This document shows, piece by piece, positions 60,249-64,000 of a DNA stretch of 64,000 nucleotides. The stretch spans positions 496,001 to 560,000 of the forward strand of contig NC_067204.1 of NCBI RefSeq assembly GCF_026262505.1. Reading direction: 5' to 3'. The translations under genes were made by a program, and so were the position numbers. The notes beneath the pieces were generated by a model that had not been told where the DNA came from, searched no databases, and saw nothing but the letters and a program-made list of their open reading frames with translations. This DNA comes from Trichomonas vaginalis G3 (Eukaryota; Parabasalia; Trichomonadida; Trichomonadidae). Each line of letters opens with the position of its first letter. Position 1 is the first letter of the stretch.

Positions 60249-60775
60249 AACTTAACAATAAATGATATATTTGAATTCAATTTATTTAATTTTTTAAAAA
60301 TATTTTTTATTTAGAATCTTGAGTTAACCATTTGATAATAGTATGTATTTGTAAAATATAACATGTTGTTTTATTAAAATCAAAGGATTTAGATCAATTG
60401 AAGAAAAATTCATCAAAGCAATGAGTGAAATTTCTTGTTTCACACTATAATATTAGTTTATGCAGATTCTTTTAAAGTTAATGTACATGATCAATTGAAA
60501 AATGTCGGCGACTATTCAAAAATCTGAACATTAAATTTTGATAAAGCGTAAAAATGGAGATTATAATTTATACATTTTAAATAAATAACTATCGAATTTA
60601 TGTTTCTCAATTTTTTTTTTATGAAATATCTCATTTATTTTGTGAGGATGATATTTTTGAGAAGATAATTCAATTCTAATATTTGGTTGTTCTCGGTGTG
60701 ATATATGATTTTGGTTCATTTATGAATTTTATTCTAATAAATATTGAGTACGACGAAGTTTTTATGAATATTTAT

Positions 60776-60783
60776 TCATTTTT
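60776..60783 (+). promoter_or_regulatory. Initiator box of the surface-protein gene, unit 1
   Basis: TCATTTTT with the +1 A at 60778, 12 bases before the ATG at 60790. A good consensus match. Confidence 0.6.
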
Positions 60784-60789
60784 AATAAA

Positions 60790-61826
60790 ATGTTCTTCAA
60801 AGATCTTTCTTTGAAAAGAGTCCCTTCTTTTATAGATCGCTATGAACCAGAATATTCGTTTCCAAATTGTTCTAAAATCAATTACGGAGAAAGAATCATT
60901 AAGGTTGATCCATTAGGAGAAAAATGTATTGCTGGAACATTTTTCATTGCAAGTGATAATACGGAATATGAAGTTACTGCTAAATATCTTAAAGACAATG
61001 AAAACACTACACAAACAGTAAAAATCCGTTGGCTATATCATCCAATGAAACACTTGTTCATTCATTAATTAAATGTTTAGATAAGACGAAAGGATGTAAA
61101 TTACATGTTGTGAGAGTTTCTCCATCAGAATTTTTTTATCAAGAAGGAAATGTAACCCAGTATTTAGATCCGAATAGAACTAAACAAATATCATATACAT
61201 ATGATCATCAATATAAAACAATGAGCTACTTTTCAACTGAATCTTCAGGATCTAAGAAAGTATATCTAAAATCGCATTCAAAATTTAGCAAATCTCATTA
61301 CAGTTATTCTTACGAAAATGTAAAAATTGTAAACGCTGACAATTCTGTGAAGAAAATAACAAATACAACAACTAATGTAAATATGTCAATAATATTTCAT
61401 ACCGCAAATGGTCGAACTCGATTAAATGCGACATATTTTGATGCACAACTATATAATGATGATGAATTTCCAGACATACGTGATGCACGTGAGGTTGGAA
61501 AAGAAGCTGGAAGAGAATCAGAAGGAGAGATCACATTTAAATTTGAAAAAATTGGAGATCCTCCAGAGGGTGAAGAAATGTTGTTCGAAAAAGAAAAATT
61601 GTATTTGTTTAACCCTGAGAACAAGATAAAAACGAAGAAAGAAGTTGAGAAAGATACACAAAAATACGACAACCCAGGATTGAAGGGATATCAAATTGCT
61701 CTCATCGTAATCGCAGTTGTTGTTGTCATCGTGATTATTGTCGTCGTTGTTGTCATTCTATTATTGAAGAAAGGCAAAGAATCTCCTAAATCAAACTCAG
61801 GATCAGGCTCTGGCGAAAATGCATAA
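60790..61826 (+). pseudogene. Type I surface protein gene, array unit 1 (one frame change)
   Basis: The frame opened at 60790 (MFFKDLSLKRVPSFIDRYEP) covers the N-terminal part to about 61015. The downstream frame continues to 61826 with NETLVHSLIKCLDKTKGCKL, several N-glycosylation sites (NTTTNVNMS), an acidic juxtamembrane part, one membrane segment (about 61690-61770) and a Ser/Gly-rich tail. The two parts join at an A-run near 61023-61027, one base short there. Unit 2 has a different indel pattern at the same place, so assembly error is as likely as true inactivation. No signal peptide is obvious at 60790, so the true start may have been lost in the duplication. Function not recognised. 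Confidence 0.6.
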
Positions 61827-62189
61827 ATGATTTTTTTTTTACAAATATTTGCTTTTTTAATTCCCATATGCAAATTTAAGCTATAATGGATATACATAGA
61901 TCTTTAATATACTCCATTCATTTAAATAGTTCCTTGTTTCAAGCTGAATTACTACAATAGAATATCTTTGTTTCATTTGTATAAATATTGTGAAAGAAGT
62001 TGTTAGAAATTTGTCTGGAACAGTAGAACTTGGTTTAATAAAAAAACTGAATGCATCATCTTCTAATATTCATATAACATATATAATTCAAAAATTAATC
62101 GTGTATTAATTGTTCTAATGAGTTGGTTGTTAAATTGTTAATTTTTGAATAATCCCAATCTTTTAAAATATTGAATTTCACTTCACATT

Positions 62190-62390
62190 ACAGCAAATAA
62201 TCAATGTTTTGAAACACATCGATATCAAGAACAAGGAAGTCGTGCGGCATTCGATTTGTGCTCGCATAAGTTCTTCCTTCCTTTCAGACCCAAAATGAAA
62301 TGAAATCATTGAAATTGCACGCGAAAAGATCAAAGATAAGAAGGAAGAGGAAAAGAAGAATCGAAACAAAAGTAATGCAATAAAACTTAA
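62190..62390 (+). pseudogene. Ankyrin-gene 3' fragment in array unit 2
   Basis: Same fragment as at 60060-60248 with a few one-base differences. A relic. Confidence 0.75.
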
Positions 62391-62909
62391 CAAATAATGA
62401 TATATTTGAATTCAATTTATTTAATTTTAAAAATATTTTTATTTAGAATCTTGAGTTAACCATTTGATAATAGTATGTATTTGTAAAATATAACATGTTG
62501 TTTTTTTAAAATCAAAGGATTTAGATCAATTGAAGAAAATTCATCAAAGCAATGAGTGAAATTTCTGTTTCACTATAATATTAGTTTATGCAGATTCTTT
62601 TAAAGTTAATGTACATGATCATTGAAAAATGTCGGGACTATTCAAAAATCTGAACATTAAATTTTGATAAAGCGTAAAATGGAGATTATAATTTATACAT
62701 TTTAAATAAATAACTATCGAATTTATGTTTCTCATTTTTTTTTTATGAAATATTCATTTATTTTGTGAGGATGATATTTTTGAGAAATAATTAATTCAAT
62801 AATATTTGGTTGTTCTCGGTGTGATATATATTTGGTTCATTTATGAATTTTATTCTAATAAATATTGATACGACGAAGTTTTTTATGAATATTTTTTCAT
62901 TTTTATAAA

Positions 62910-63937
62910 ATGTTCTTCAAAGATCTTTCTTTGAAAAGAGTCCCTTCTTTTATAGATCGCTATGAACCAGAATATTCGTTTCCAAATTGTTCTAAAATCA
63001 ATTACGGAGAAAGAATCATTAAGGTTGATCCATTAGGAGAAAAATGTATTGCTGGAAATTTTTCATTGCAAGTGATAACGGAATATGAAGTTACTGCTAA
63101 ATATCTTAAAGACAATGAAAACACTACACAAAAGTAAAAAATCCGTTGGCTATATCATCCATGAAACACTTGTTCATTCATTAATTAAATGTTTAGATAA
63201 GACGAAAGGATGTAAATTACATGTTGTGAGAGTTTCTCCATCAGAATTTTTTTATCAGAAGGAAATGTAAACCAGTATTTAGATCCGAATAGAACTAAAC
63301 AAATATCATATACATATGATCATCAATATAAAACAATGAGCTACTTTTCAACTGAATCTTCAGGATCTAAGAAAGTATTCTAAAATCGCATTCAAAAATT
63401 TAGCAAATCTCATTACAGTTATTCTTACGAAAAATGTAAAATTGTAAACGCTGACAATTCTGTGAAGAAAATAACAAAATACAACAACTAATGTAAATAT
63501 GTCAATAATATTTCATACCGCAAATGGTCGAACTCGATTAAATGCGACATATTTGATGCACAACTATATAATGATGATGAATTCCAGACATACGTGATGC
63601 ACGTGAGGTTGGAAAAGAAGCTGGAAGAGAATCAGAAGGAGAGATCACATTTAAATTTGAAAAAATTGGAGATCCTCCAGAGGGTGAAGAAATGTTGTTC
63701 GAAAAAGAAAAATTGTATTTGTTAACCCTGAGAACAAGATAAAAACGAAGAAAGAAGTTGAGAAAGATACACAAAAATACGACAACCCAGGATTGAAGGG
63801 ATATCAAATTGCTCTCATCGTAATCGCAGTTGTTGTTGTCATCGTGATTATTGTCGTTGTTGTCATTCTATTATTGAAGAAAGGCAAAGAATCTCCTAAA
63901 TCAAACTCAGGATCAGGCTCTGGCGAAAATGCATAAA
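62910..63937 (+). pseudogene. Type I surface protein gene, array unit 2 (several frame changes)
   Basis: Second copy of the gene at 60790-61826 with the same start context (TTCATTTTTATAAAATG). One-base gains and losses near 63050-63080, 63135, 63380, 63480, 63555 and 63722 break the frame several times, while nearly every other base matches unit 1. The pattern, often in A or T runs, looks like residual long-read error in a poorly polished repeat. The membrane segment and the Ser/Gly tail end at about 63937. Confidence 0.6.
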
Positions 63938-64000
63938 TGATTTTTTTTTTACAAATATTTGCTTTTTTAATTCCCATATGCAAATTTAAGCTATAATGGA

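Larger units (their letters stand above)
59391..64000 (+). repeat. 2.1-kb tandem array (surface-protein gene plus ankyrin 3' fragment)
   Basis: The landmark GGAGATCCTCCAGAGGG occurs at 59417, 61554 and 63668, giving periods of 2137 and 2114 bases. Each unit contains the surface-gene 3' end, a spacer, an ankyrin-gene 3' fragment, another spacer and the surface-gene 5' part. The array runs off the window's right edge. The second unit shows many one-base losses relative to the first, spread over coding and non-coding parts alike. Confidence 0.92.

Overview
The window looks like nuclear DNA of a parabasalid (a trichomonad, closest in feel to Tritrichomonas or Trichomonas). It is very AT-rich and almost all of its genes are intronless. 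Start codons follow very short leaders with an initiator-like TCACTTTT or TCATTTTT box 6-17 bases upstream. The gene content also fits: short BspA-type leucine-rich-repeat proteins, a two-repeat Myb protein, an HMG-box protein, an ankyrin protein, discoidin-like (F5/8 type C) secreted proteins and a large Polinton. The species cannot be fixed from this sequence alone.

Region 1 (1 to about 18,110) is a Polinton/Maverick-family virus-like element, entering from the left edge of the window. It is badly broken overall (tens of breaks, plus a 25-N assembly gap at 7112-7136). One large reading frame of 953 codons (14396-17257, minus strand) looks whole. Recognisable parts are a double-jelly-roll major capsid region, a packaging-ATPase-like P-loop and an SF3 helicase-like region. 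Its non-coding DNA carries a distinctive set of palindromic modules, hairpin repeats, A/T blocks and a 25-base tandem repeat. Some breaks may be assembly error rather than decay.

Region 2 (18.7-34.2 kb) is host DNA. It holds a small basic protein, an amidohydrolase gene with one in-frame stop, a GH31 alpha-glucosidase and a cluster of four Cys-rich secreted discoidin-like paralogues interleaved with short leucine-rich-repeat paralogues. Two long gene-free stretches (28.5-31.6 and 34.2-37.0 kb) contain many GC-rich perfect hairpins. Among them are a ~111-base hairpin array and a fully paired three-way junction.

Region 3 (37.0-48.9 kb) has a Myb protein, a 908-residue coiled-coil protein, and a 7-segment membrane protein facing a tiny secreted protein made of two near-identical 29-residue peptides. 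It also has a 1.06-kb element with an 8-base target duplication, a five-segment prominin-like gene split by a 1.04-kb TTAA-flanked element, and an HMG-box gene. A second copy of the TTAA element lies at 50.9-52.0 kb.

Region 4 (52.8-64.0 kb) has a decayed membrane-anchored heparinase II/III-like gene, a third leucine-rich-repeat paralogue without an ATG, and a type I membrane protein resembling a polysialyltransferase-type glycosyltransferase. An ankyrin-repeat gene follows, then a 2.1-kb tandem array of a type I surface protein gene plus an ankyrin 3' fragment, running off the right edge. The second unit carries many one-base differences, which suggests poor consensus quality near a contig end.
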